A DNA stretch of 8,421 nt, from the NCBI GenBank assembly GCA_031253705.1, contig JAIRVW010000041.1, forward strand, positions 1 through 8,421. The letters run 5' to 3'. The notes beneath the pieces are model-generated. The model searched no databases and was not told the DNA's origin. It saw nothing but the letters and a program-made list of their open reading frames with translations. Source of the DNA: Brucellaceae bacterium. Lineage in GTDB: Bacteria > Pseudomonadota > Alphaproteobacteria > Rhizobiales > Rhizobiaceae. A program made the translations under genes and the position numbers. Shown here piece by piece: positions 1 through 6,316 of the stretch; the first letter of the stretch is position 1, and each line of letters starts with the position of its first letter.

Positions 1-42
1 GACGGCCTCATGCTCCCGGAAGAGTAAAGCTTTCAAAGCACA

Positions 43-1278
43 GTGTTTTCTGCACAAAATATGTTGTCGTATATCTTCGATAACACATTTTCTTTTAAGC
101 AAGACCAGTCTAATATTACTGCACTATCTGAGGATAATCGCGGGAGACAGCCTTCAATAAACCTCCCTTTATTGGCACCCTTCCGTCACACATCTTTCTC
201 ACAAAGCAGAAACCCGGAACATAGCTTGAATAGTCAGAAAACACCTTATCCGTTTGAAGTCCCTGCCAATGAAGCCGAGCGCCTCGTATCCGTCCGCAGC
301 CTGCTGCCATCGGAACTGACTATTACGGATGAGCTGAATATTCTGACCACACTTGTTCAGGATATTTTTCAGGCTGCCTCCTGCTCCGTCACCATCATTG
401 ATGAGGACTGGCAGCGCATTGCCGCGACATCAGGCATTGAAGCTGCAGACTGCCCGCGCGAAAAATCCGGCTGCACCCATGTCGTGCATTCCGGCCGGCC
501 TCTGATTGTACCGGATATGCGCCTGCATCCGGCTTTTCATCATCAGGCTTATGTCACCGGTGAACCGGGTTTCCGCTTCTATGCGGGTTTTCCTCTGGAA
601 ATCGATGAAGGACTGACATTAGGCGCACTCTGCGTCATTGATACCAAACCGCGCGACTTCGACAATCACCAGTGCGAGGAAATGCGCCGCTTCGCCCTGC
701 TCGCCAGCGCATTGCTGAGCCTGCAGCGCAAAAATACGCTCCTGCAGAATGATAAGGTCAATTTGCGTAAAAGCGCTCTGACCGATCCGCTGACGCAGCT
801 CTATAACCGCCGCGCACTCAAAGAACATGTCACGCCTTTTCTGCGCCAGCATATCGAGAACAAGCATTCTGCCGGTATCCTGCTGCTGGATATGGATAAT
901 TTCAAAACCATCAATGATACTTACGGTCATCCGGCCGGTGATCGCTTACTGAAGCAGGCAGCAGACCGCATCCGCTCTGTTATCACTGACGGGGATATTG
1001 CGGTGCGCATCGGCGGCGATGAATTCTGCATTATTCTGCCTTCCGTCCAAAGCGACGAGGATTTACAATCCGTAGCAGACCGTCTGGTCACCGCATTCCG
1101 CATACCGTTTAAAATTAACGGGCGTGAGGTCTCCTCTGCGATCAGTGTCGGTGCATTGCTGGCACCGCAGGACGGCCACAGCAATGAGCAGCTGGCACGC
1201 CATGCGGATAAGGCGCTTTATATGGCCAAAGCACGCGGGCGCAATTGTGCCGTCCGTTTCGACAAGTCTATGCTCTGA
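43..1278 (+). CDS. GAF-GGDEF diguanylate cyclase
   Basis: Probable soluble diguanylate cyclase that makes c-di-GMP from two GTP, controlled by an N-terminal GAF sensor. Counting from the GTG at 43, a GAF domain spans about residues 95-228 (YAGFPLEI, LGALCVID). A short helical linker follows, then a GGDEF domain from about 245 to 405 that opens with TDPLTQLYNRRAL (247-259). The catalytic signature GGDEF is intact at 324-328, and the metal-binding region LLDMDNFK starts at 281 with Asp283. The position of the inhibitory RxxD site reads TDGD (315-318), so the Arg is missing. No membrane segment is visible. The start is unsettled. GTG 43 has no clear ribosome binding site, ATG 61 has none either, and TTG 226 has a GGA seven bases upstream and begins just before the family-conserved PFEVPANEAERL. 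The first 61 residues are AT-rich and look unlike any domain. The ligand of the GAF domain cannot be told. Identity is firm; the 5' end is not. Confidence 0.9.
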   Translation: MFSAQNMLSYIFDNTFSFKQDQSNITALSEDNRGRQPSINLPLLAPFRHTSFSQSRNPEHSLNSQKTPYPFEVPANEAERLVSVRSLLPSELTITDELNILTTLVQDIFQAASCSVTIIDEDWQRIAATSGIEAADCPREKSGCTHVVHSGRPLIVPDMRLHPAFHHQAYVTGEPGFRFYAGFPLEIDEGLTLGALCVIDTKPRDFDNHQCEEMRRFALLASALLSLQRKNTLLQNDKVNLRKSALTDPLTQLYNRRALKEHVTPFLRQHIENKHSAGILLLDMDNFKTINDTYGHPAGDRLLKQAADRIRSVITDGDIAVRIGGDEFCIILPSVQSDEDLQSVADRLVTAFRIPFKINGREVSSAISVGALLAPQDGHSNEQLARHADKALYMAKARGRNCAVRFDKSML

Positions 1279-1336
1279 TATTGCTCCATAGCCTTCAGCA
1301 CCCTATATACAAGGTTCAGGCTGCCATATCTGCGAC

Positions 1337-1341
1337 GAGGA
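1337..1341 (+). promoter_or_regulatory. Ribosome binding site deciding a TTG start
   Basis: GAGGA lies eight bases upstream of the TTG at 1350. The other in-frame candidate starts, TTG 1245 (inside the preceding gene) and TTG 1281, have no purine-rich sequence at the right distance. This favours translation of the EEP protein from 1350. Confidence 0.6.
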
Positions 1342-1349
1342 AACTGCGC

Positions 1350-2198
1350 TTGCGTAAGACACTGCATGACAGGAAATTACCCCAGACTGTTCTGAAGGCG
1401 ATACGCAACAGACGCGGCTACCGTCCGCTGGCAGATAATAATCCCAGCGGCGATACGGTCATCGCATCTTACAATGTCCATAAATGCATCGGCATTGATA
1501 AGAAGTTTGATCCCGAACGTACCGCGCAGGTCATCTCCGAACTCAATGCCGATATTATCGCCATTCAGGAAGCGGATAAGCGCTTCGGCGAACGCAAAGG
1601 CCTGCTGAACTTGCAAAATCTCGAAAGAGACAGCGGCCTTGTCCCTATCCCGATCCAGACCATGTCACCGGACGGCCACGGCTGGCACGGCAACCTGCTG
1701 CTGTTCCGGCAAGGCTTAGTGCGCGATATTCACCAGCTGAAATTACCGGGCGTTGAGCCGCGCGGAGCTGTGGTGGCGGATATTGATCTCGAAGAAGGCC
1801 CTCTGCGCATTATCGCCGCGCATTTCGGCCTGCTGAAACATTCCCGTGCACGACAGGCAGAAACATTGTTGTCCATGGTACGTGAGGATCATGATCGCCC
1901 GACCATTCTGATCGGCGATCTTAATGAATGGCGTGTCGGCAAAGGATCGTCACTGGCCAATCTGCAACCCGTCTTTAACCTGACCGCAGGTGCCGTGCCG
2001 AGCTTCCCGTCGCGCTTTCCGGTTCTCGCGCTGGATCGCATCCTCAGCCGTCCGCAGAAGCTTGTCACCTCTGTCGAGGTGCACAACACTCCGCTGGCGC
2101 GTCTGGCCTCAGATCACCTGCCGATCAAAGCGCATCTTGATCTCAAGGCGCTGGAACTCGGCAATACCAGCCCTGAACGCCTGTCCGCTTACAGATAA
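1350..2198 (+). CDS. EEP (DNase I-like) superfamily phosphodiesterase, YbhP-like
   Basis: Metal-dependent hydrolase of the endonuclease/exonuclease/phosphatase superfamily, whose members cut phosphodiester or phosphomonoester bonds in nucleic acids, phosphoinositides or sphingolipids. With the TTG start at 1350 the protein has 282 residues. All core motifs are present: ASYNVHK with Asn42, IIAIQEAD with metal ligand Glu74, HGN around 113-115, AAHFGL with His158, LIGDLNEW with Asp190 and Asn192, LDRIL with Asp229, and the final catalytic SDH with Asp255-His256. It should therefore be active. No signal peptide or membrane helix is evident from this start, so it is probably cytoplasmic. It follows the diguanylate cyclase gene by 71 bases and may share its transcript. 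Its 3' end overlaps the convergent cardiolipin synthase gene by 10 bases. E. coli YbhP belongs to the same superfamily and is encoded beside clsB, so a lipid-related role is an inference from context. Nuclease activity is equally possible. An in-frame extension to TTG 1245 exists but seems unlikely. Confidence 0.85.
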   Translation: MRKTLHDRKLPQTVLKAIRNRRGYRPLADNNPSGDTVIASYNVHKCIGIDKKFDPERTAQVISELNADIIAIQEADKRFGERKGLLNLQNLERDSGLVPIPIQTMSPDGHGWHGNLLLFRQGLVRDIHQLKLPGVEPRGAVVADIDLEEGPLRIIAAHFGLLKHSRARQAETLLSMVREDHDRPTILIGDLNEWRVGKGSSLANLQPVFNLTAGAVPSFPSRFPVLALDRILSRPQKLVTSVEVHNTPLARLASDHLPIKAHLDLKALELGNTSPERLSAYR

Positions 2199-3661
2199 GG
2201 CGACCCCAGCCAGACAATCCGCTCCAGCAGGCGCCGCGAGAACGGACGGGCTTTCAGCTCCGCCAGTTTCACACCTGTGCCGGTCGCCACATGCTGATCA
2301 ATCCGTCTGGAAATCCCTTCCGCCGTCTGCGCATCATAGACCTCAAGGTCGATCTCGAAATTCAGGCGCAGCGAGCGCGGATCAAGATTGCTGGAACCGA
2401 CATAAGCCCAGACATCATCCACGCTCATCAGCTTGGAATGATTGAACGCGCCTTTCGCGCGCCAGATCCGGCAGCCGTCTTTCAGCAACTGATCAAACTG
2501 TGCGGTCATCGCCATATCAACCAGCACCAGATTATTCTGCGCAGGCACAACAATATCCACGATCACACCGCGCCGTGCAGCCGTAACCAAAGCGCTGACC
2601 AGTTCGCGATCCGGCAGCAGATAAGGCGTCATGATGCGGATATGCTTTTCTGCAACGGAAAAAGCGCCCATCATGATCTTATGATTAGTTTCAAGGCTCT
2701 TATCCGGCCCTGACGGCACAGCGCGCACTAGCAGCCCCTGCCCCGGATGGAAAGCAGGCGGCGTTACCGCCCATGCCGCTCCGCTCAGATGCTCATCCGT
2801 GGTAAAGCGCCAGTCTTCCGATGCTGTATTGAAAATATCCGTCACCACCGGTCCCGTAAGGCGGAAATGCGTATCCTGCGCCGCATGACTCTGCGCAAAC
2901 TCAGTTGTAAAACCCGCGCGGATATTCATGCCGCCGGTAAAAGCAATTCCACCGTCAATAATCAGAATTTTACGGTGCGTGCGCAAATTCGCGTAAGGCA
3001 GGCGCAGACCGGTGATCAGCTTGCCGTTGAAGATTTCGGCTTTCACGGTTTTCGAGCGCAACAGACCGATAATGCTCGGTGTGGAATAACGCGCGCCCAC
3101 GGCATCCACCAGCACCCGCACCTCAACACCGCGAACAACCGCTTTACCGAGAGCATCCGCAAACTGCTTGCCGATTTCATCATTATCAAAAATATAGGTT
3201 TCCAGCAGAATGCTGCGTCTGGCCTGACCAATCGCTTCCAACATCGCGGCATAAGCAATATCGCCGCTCTGCAACACTTCAATACTATTGCCTGATGTCA
3301 GATTACAGCGGCTGACCACATCACCCAGCCGCTTCATCGCAATAAAATTATTACCGCTGGCATGGCGCACTTCATCCGGTGAGGCGTCATAGTGCGACAG
3401 ATGATAGAGCTCAATATCAGTCATGCCTGCACGCTGCATACTCAGCGAGGAGCGCCGCATCCGGTTCACACCGGCAATGGCATAGACCAGCGCACCGATA
3501 ATCGGTGACAGCATGATAACGCCGACCCAGCCCAGCGCAGAGCGGACTTCCTCTTTGGTCATTGTTGCATGAATGGCAGCAATGGCGCCGATAATCAGCG
3601 ACAAGCCCAGCAGGATATGCGGCCAGTATACCGGCCAGTATGAAATCAGCGTGTCAAACAT
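2189..3661 (-). CDS. cls: Cardiolipin synthase (ClsA-type, phospholipase D family)
   Basis: Inner-membrane enzyme that condenses two phosphatidylglycerol molecules into cardiolipin and glycerol. The 490-residue length fits the ClsA type (about 486 in E. coli). Two N-terminal membrane helices (about 12-32 and 42-64) are followed by two phospholipase D domains. Both HKD motifs are complete: HRKILIID with His229, Lys231 and Asp236, followed by GGMN; and HSKLMSVD with His408, Lys410 and Asp415, followed by GSSNLDPRS. The segments ETYIFDND (154-161) and the C-terminal WLGSPYL are also typical of the family. The ATG at 3661 places the first membrane helix as expected, although no strong ribosome binding site is seen before it. 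The gene is divergent from the HdeD-like gene across a 267-base AT-rich gap. Its stop lies inside the last codons of the EEP gene, so neither gene has a terminator between them. ClsB/ClsC types lack the two membrane helices, which argues for ClsA. Confidence 0.95.
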   Translation of the reverse strand: MFDTLISYWPVYWPHILLGLSLIIGAIAAIHATMTKEEVRSALGWVGVIMLSPIIGALVYAIAGVNRMRRSSLSMQRAGMTDIELYHLSHYDASPDEVRHASGNNFIAMKRLGDVVSRCNLTSGNSIEVLQSGDIAYAAMLEAIGQARRSILLETYIFDNDEIGKQFADALGKAVVRGVEVRVLVDAVGARYSTPSIIGLLRSKTVKAEIFNGKLITGLRLPYANLRTHRKILIIDGGIAFTGGMNIRAGFTTEFAQSHAAQDTHFRLTGPVVTDIFNTASEDWRFTTDEHLSGAAWAVTPPAFHPGQGLLVRAVPSGPDKSLETNHKIMMGAFSVAEKHIRIMTPYLLPDRELVSALVTAARRGVIVDIVVPAQNNLVLVDMAMTAQFDQLLKDGCRIWRAKGAFNHSKLMSVDDVWAYVGSSNLDPRSLRLNFEIDLEVYDAQTAEGISRRIDQHVATGTGVKLAELKARPFSRRLLERIVWLGSPYL

Positions 3662-3785
3662 GAGGGCAAATTATCAGCAATCACCAAGCTTTGGCAAAAG
3701 AATTTCACACTGTGTTTATAACTGTTCCGTGCTTCAGTAAAAAAGCACAGTCAATTAAAAACATGACAGTAAGAAGCATATTTTG

Positions 3786-3855
3786 ATGATTATAATTTCT
3801 TCCGTAATGCCGTTCATTATTTTAATATCCGAAATAAAGATCACATTATAATCAT
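3786..3855. repeat. 11-bp inverted repeat with palindromic ATTATAAT cores
   Basis: ATGATTATAAT at 3786-3796 is the exact reverse complement of ATTATAATCAT at 3845-3855, with 48 bases between the arms. Each arm contains ATTATAAT, itself a perfect 8-bp palindrome, and also a TATAAT hexamer readable on both strands. The arms could be operator half-sites, unpaired -10 elements, or chance in AT-rich DNA. Confidence 0.45.
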
Positions 3856-3883
3856 TTGAATTTTGCGATAAATTTAATATGAT
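3856..3883 (+). promoter_or_regulatory. Putative sigma-70 promoter of the HdeD-like gene
   Basis: TTGAAT (3856-3861) and TATGAT (3878-3883) are separated by 16 bases. They match the vegetative -35 and -10 consensus at four and five of six positions. Transcription would begin near 3890, giving a leader of about 39 bases before the ATG at 3929. The -35 box sits directly beside the right arm of the ATTATAAT inverted repeat, so a protein bound there could block it. This is inferred from sequence only. Confidence 0.5.
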
Positions 3884-3928
3884 CCTTTGTTAATAGAAGC
3901 ACGTTCCTTCATCAACAGGATAACAAAC

Positions 3929-4498
3929 ATGTCTTTATCATCAGGTATTAAAACACCGGCACAAGCCATCGGCTCCCTGACCCATAAATGGGGCTGGTTC
4001 ATTGTTCTGGGTATTGTCATGCTGATGCTCGGCGGCATTGCTTTCGGCAATCTCGTTTTTGCGACCGTTGCCTCGGTTTACTATGTCGGGATTACCATCC
4101 TGATTGCCGGTATTGTTCAGATCTTTCACGCCTTCAGCGTTCAGACATGGAAAAGCTTTTTCTTCTGGATGATCAGCGGCGTGCTTTATGCTGCAGCCGG
4201 TGTTCTGACTTTCCTTAATCCATTTCTTGCTTCCAGCATTTTCACACTCTTCATCGCAGCTGCCCTGATCGGTTCCGGCGTGGTTCGTATGTGGGTGGCT
4301 TTCCAGAGCCGCAGTGTTAAAGGCTGGGGCTGGATGCTCGCCGGTGGTCTCATCACCGCACTTGCCGGTATCGTGATTGCTATCGGCTGGCCGGTCAACA
4401 GCCTGTGGATCCTCGGTATGTTCCTTGCCATCGATCTGGTTTTCCAGGGCTGGGCGATGATCGCACTGGGCTTTGGTCTGAAAACCATGCGCGGCTAA
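3929..4498 (+). CDS. HdeD family (DUF308) membrane protein
   Basis: Small integral inner-membrane protein of 189 residues, about the usual size for the HdeD/DUF308 family. Six hydrophobic segments lie near residues 21-43, 46-66, 77-96, 100-122, 132-153 and 157-180, after a short polar N-terminus. Family-typical features include the opening WGWFIVLGIVMLMLGG, a NPF between helices 3 and 4, and KGWGWMLAGG before helix 5. E. coli HdeD is linked to acid resistance at high cell density, but the biochemical activity of the family is unknown. The ATG at 3929 is chosen because AGGA (3917-3920) stands eight bases upstream; an in-frame TTG at 3887 would extend the protein without a ribosome binding site. 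It is a single-gene transcript, with its own promoter and a strong terminator right behind it. Divergence from cls suggests a shared membrane-stress setting, which is inference. Confidence 0.85.
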   Translation: MSLSSGIKTPAQAIGSLTHKWGWFIVLGIVMLMLGGIAFGNLVFATVASVYYVGITILIAGIVQIFHAFSVQTWKSFFFWMISGVLYAAAGVLTFLNPFLASSIFTLFIAAALIGSGVVRMWVAFQSRSVKGWGWMLAGGLITALAGIVIAIGWPVNSLWILGMFLAIDLVFQGWAMIALGFGLKTMRG

Positions 4499-4515
4499 AT
4501 TATCCGCTATCTGAC

Positions 4516-4556
4516 AAGGGCGCTTTTTGCTTTGAACAGCAGAAAGCGCCCTTTTG
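4516..4556 (+). terminator. Rho-independent terminator of the HdeD-like gene
   Basis: AAGGGCGCTTT (4516-4526) pairs perfectly with AAAGCGCCCTT (4543-4553). The stem continues inward through one U-G wobble and TGCT/AGCA (4528-4531 with 4538-4541). This gives about 16 pairs closed by a six-base loop and ending in TTTT. It starts 18 bases after the stop codon and insulates prfC from upstream transcription. Confidence 0.9.
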
Positions 4557-4630
4557 CATTTCAGGTCGACGAACTGCCACGATGCTGCTAGAAGGCACAC
4601 CTGTCCAATTTTGTATTATCCGAGCTCTTT

Positions 4631-6220
4631 ATGCCTGAACAAACTACTCCCGCCTCGCATCGTCGCACATTCGCGATTATTGCGCATCCGGACGCCGGTA
4701 AAACCACGCTGACTGAAAAGCTGCTGCTGTTCGGTGGTGCTATTCAGCTTGCCGGTGAAGTTAAGGCCAAGAAAGACCGTATTCAGACCCGTTCCGACTG
4801 GATGAATATTGAGCGTGACCGCGGTATTTCCGTTGTCACCTCGGTGATGACCTTTGAATATAAAGACTGCATCTTCAACCTGCTCGATACACCGGGTCAC
4901 GAAGACTTTGCGGATGACACCTATCGCACACTCACAGCCGTTGACAGTGCCGTCATGGTGATCGATGCCGCCAAAGGTATTGAGCCGCGTACGCTGAAGC
5001 TGTTTGAAGTCTGCCGTATGCGTGACATTCCGATTGTCACCTTCATCAACAAGATGGACCGTGAAGCCCGCGATCCGTTTGAAATTCTCGACGAGATCGA
5101 AGAAAAGCTGGCGCTGGATACTGCCCCGATCACATGGCCGATCGGCTCTGGCAAAAGCTTTGCCGGTACTTATGATCTGCACAACAACACCATCCGCCGT
5201 CAGGATACCGAAGAGCAGCCGACACCGGTCAGCGGTCCTGACGATGCGCTGGCTGCCGGTCTGCTGCCGGAAAATGAACGTGAAAACTTCATTGAAAGCG
5301 TGGAAATGGCACGCGGTGTCTGTCGTGAATTTGACCTGCAGTCTTTCCGTGAAGGTCATCTGACACCGGTTTATTTCGGCTCCGCACTGAAGAAATTCGG
5401 TGTGCGCGATCTGATCGAAGCTTTCTGCGATTTCGGCCCAAGCCCGCGTGCACAGGATGCCGATACCCGCCGCGTTGAAGCTGATGAAGAAAAAATGACC
5501 GGTTTCGTGTTCAAAATTCAGGCGAATATGGATCCGAACCACCGCGACCGTATTGCTTTCCTGCGCGTCTGCTCCGGCAAATTGTCCCGTGGCATGAAAG
5601 CCAAGCTGGTGCGTACCGGCAAGCCGATGAGCCTTTCTGCACCGCAATTCTTCTTCGCCCGCTCCCGCCAGATTGCCGATGAGGCTTTTGCCGGTGACGT
5701 CGTTGGTATTCCGAACCACGGCACCCTGCGCATCGGCGACACACTGACCGAGGGTGAAGACCTGCTGTTCCGTGGCGTGCCAAACTTCGCGCCGGAAATT
5801 CTGCGTCGCGTGCGTCTTGATGATGCAATGAAGGCCAAGAAACTGCGCGAAGCTCTCCAGCAGATGGCTGAAGAAGGCGTGGTACAGCTGTTCCTTCCGG
5901 ATGACGGCTCTCCGGCGATTGTCGGCGTGGTTGGCGCCCTGCAGATCGACGTGCTGACCGAGCGTCTCAAGATCGAATATTCATTGCCGGTCGGCTTTGA
6001 AATGTCGCGCTTCAGCCTGTGCCGCTGGATTTCTTCCGATGATCCGGCAGAACTGAACCGCTTCATCGCCACACACCGTGCCGATATTGCCCATGATCTG
6101 GATAATGATCCGGTCTATCTGACGCCAAATGCCTTCTCGCTGAATTATGAAGCAGAGCGCTGGAAGGCTATCAAATTTGCCGCGATTAAAGATTATCAGG
6201 TTCGCGACATTAAAAAATAA
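4631..6220 (+). CDS. prfC: Peptide chain release factor 3 (RF3)
   Basis: Translational GTPase that removes RF1/RF2 from the ribosome after peptide release, in the cytoplasm. The 529 residues equal the length of E. coli RF3, and the sequence lines up with it throughout. The G domain has P-loop HPDAGKTT (19-26), switch I region RGIS (64-67), DTPGH (86-90) and NKMD (140-143). The RF3-typical segments TFAIIAHPDAGK, APITWPIGSGK, GFVFKIQANMDPNHRDR (291-307), PNFAPE and GVVGALQIDVL are all present, which separates it from EF-G and from TypA/LepA. The ATG at 4631 gives the standard RF3 N-terminus; the ribosome binding site before it is weak (CGAG). It stands alone after the upstream terminator. No clear -35/-10 pair is visible in the 75 bases ahead of it. 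It converges on amtB. The C-terminus is ordinary and no defect is seen. Confidence 0.97.
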   Translation: MPEQTTPASHRRTFAIIAHPDAGKTTLTEKLLLFGGAIQLAGEVKAKKDRIQTRSDWMNIERDRGISVVTSVMTFEYKDCIFNLLDTPGHEDFADDTYRTLTAVDSAVMVIDAAKGIEPRTLKLFEVCRMRDIPIVTFINKMDREARDPFEILDEIEEKLALDTAPITWPIGSGKSFAGTYDLHNNTIRRQDTEEQPTPVSGPDDALAAGLLPENERENFIESVEMARGVCREFDLQSFREGHLTPVYFGSALKKFGVRDLIEAFCDFGPSPRAQDADTRRVEADEEKMTGFVFKIQANMDPNHRDRIAFLRVCSGKLSRGMKAKLVRTGKPMSLSAPQFFFARSRQIADEAFAGDVVGIPNHGTLRIGDTLTEGEDLLFRGVPNFAPEILRRVRLDDAMKAKKLREALQQMAEEGVVQLFLPDDGSPAIVGVVGALQIDVLTERLKIEYSLPVGFEMSRFSLCRWISSDDPAELNRFIATHRADIAHDLDNDPVYLTPNAFSLNYEAERWKAIKFAAIKDYQVRDIKK

Positions 6221-6231
6221 TCAAATTAGTT

Positions 6232-6291
6232 CCGCGCAACCGGTTGCTGCTGTCATCTTCTGCGGATGATCTGACAGAGCCGGTTACGCGG
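6232..6291. terminator. Long imperfect hairpin between convergent prfC and amtB
   Basis: CCGCGCAACCGG (6232-6243) pairs with CCGGTTACGCGG (6280-6291) at 11 of 12 positions. An inner pairing CTGTCA/TGACAG (6250-6255 with 6272-6277) extends the structure. It starts 11 bases after the prfC stop and ends 25 bases before the amtB stop. On the + strand no T-run follows. On the - strand a T-rich stretch with a run of six T follows after about ten bases. It may act as a two-way transcription stop or a 3'-end stabiliser, more convincingly for amtB. Confidence 0.5.
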
Positions 6292-6316
6292 CAGCCCCTC
6301 GACGGCTGAACTTGTT

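Larger units (their letters stand above)
3662..3928. other. AT-rich divergent intergenic region between cls and the HdeD-like gene
   Basis: This 267-base gap must hold the promoters of both divergent genes. It contains the promoter listed for the + strand gene, two copies of the palindrome ATTATAAT, and a small inverted repeat GTGCTT/AAGCAC (3729-3734 and 3743-3748). On the - strand a TATAAA lies at 3716-3721 upstream of cls, but no convincing -35 box stands at the right distance. I see no open reading frame of note and no RNA gene in it. Confidence 0.6.

Noticed and set aside
1290..1322. Weak hairpin AGCCT/AGGCT between the diguanylate cyclase and EEP genes
   Set aside because: Only five outer pairs, with a large internal loop and no T-run after it. 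Not enough to call a terminator, so a shared transcript remains possible.
2291..3295. Two + strand frames (2291-2713 and 2747-3295) inside cls
   Set aside because: Both are antisense to the complete cardiolipin synthase, have no domain and no ribosome binding site, and stop without relation to any other signal.
3941..4600. A 219-codon open frame antisense to the HdeD-like gene
   Set aside because: It covers a well-supported six-helix membrane protein gene and runs across its strong terminator. The product is Asn/His/Asp-rich low-quality sequence without domains.
4611..4620. TATTAT as a -10 box for prfC
   Set aside because: It would leave a leader of only about five bases, and no -35 hexamer stands 16-18 bases upstream.
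4616..5719. A 367-codon open frame antisense to prfC
   Set aside because: It lies fully opposite a clear, full-length RF3 gene. The translation has no recognisable domain and a His/Thr/Phe-rich make-up typical of antisense frames, and no ribosome binding site is evident. It is a by-product of prfC codon use.
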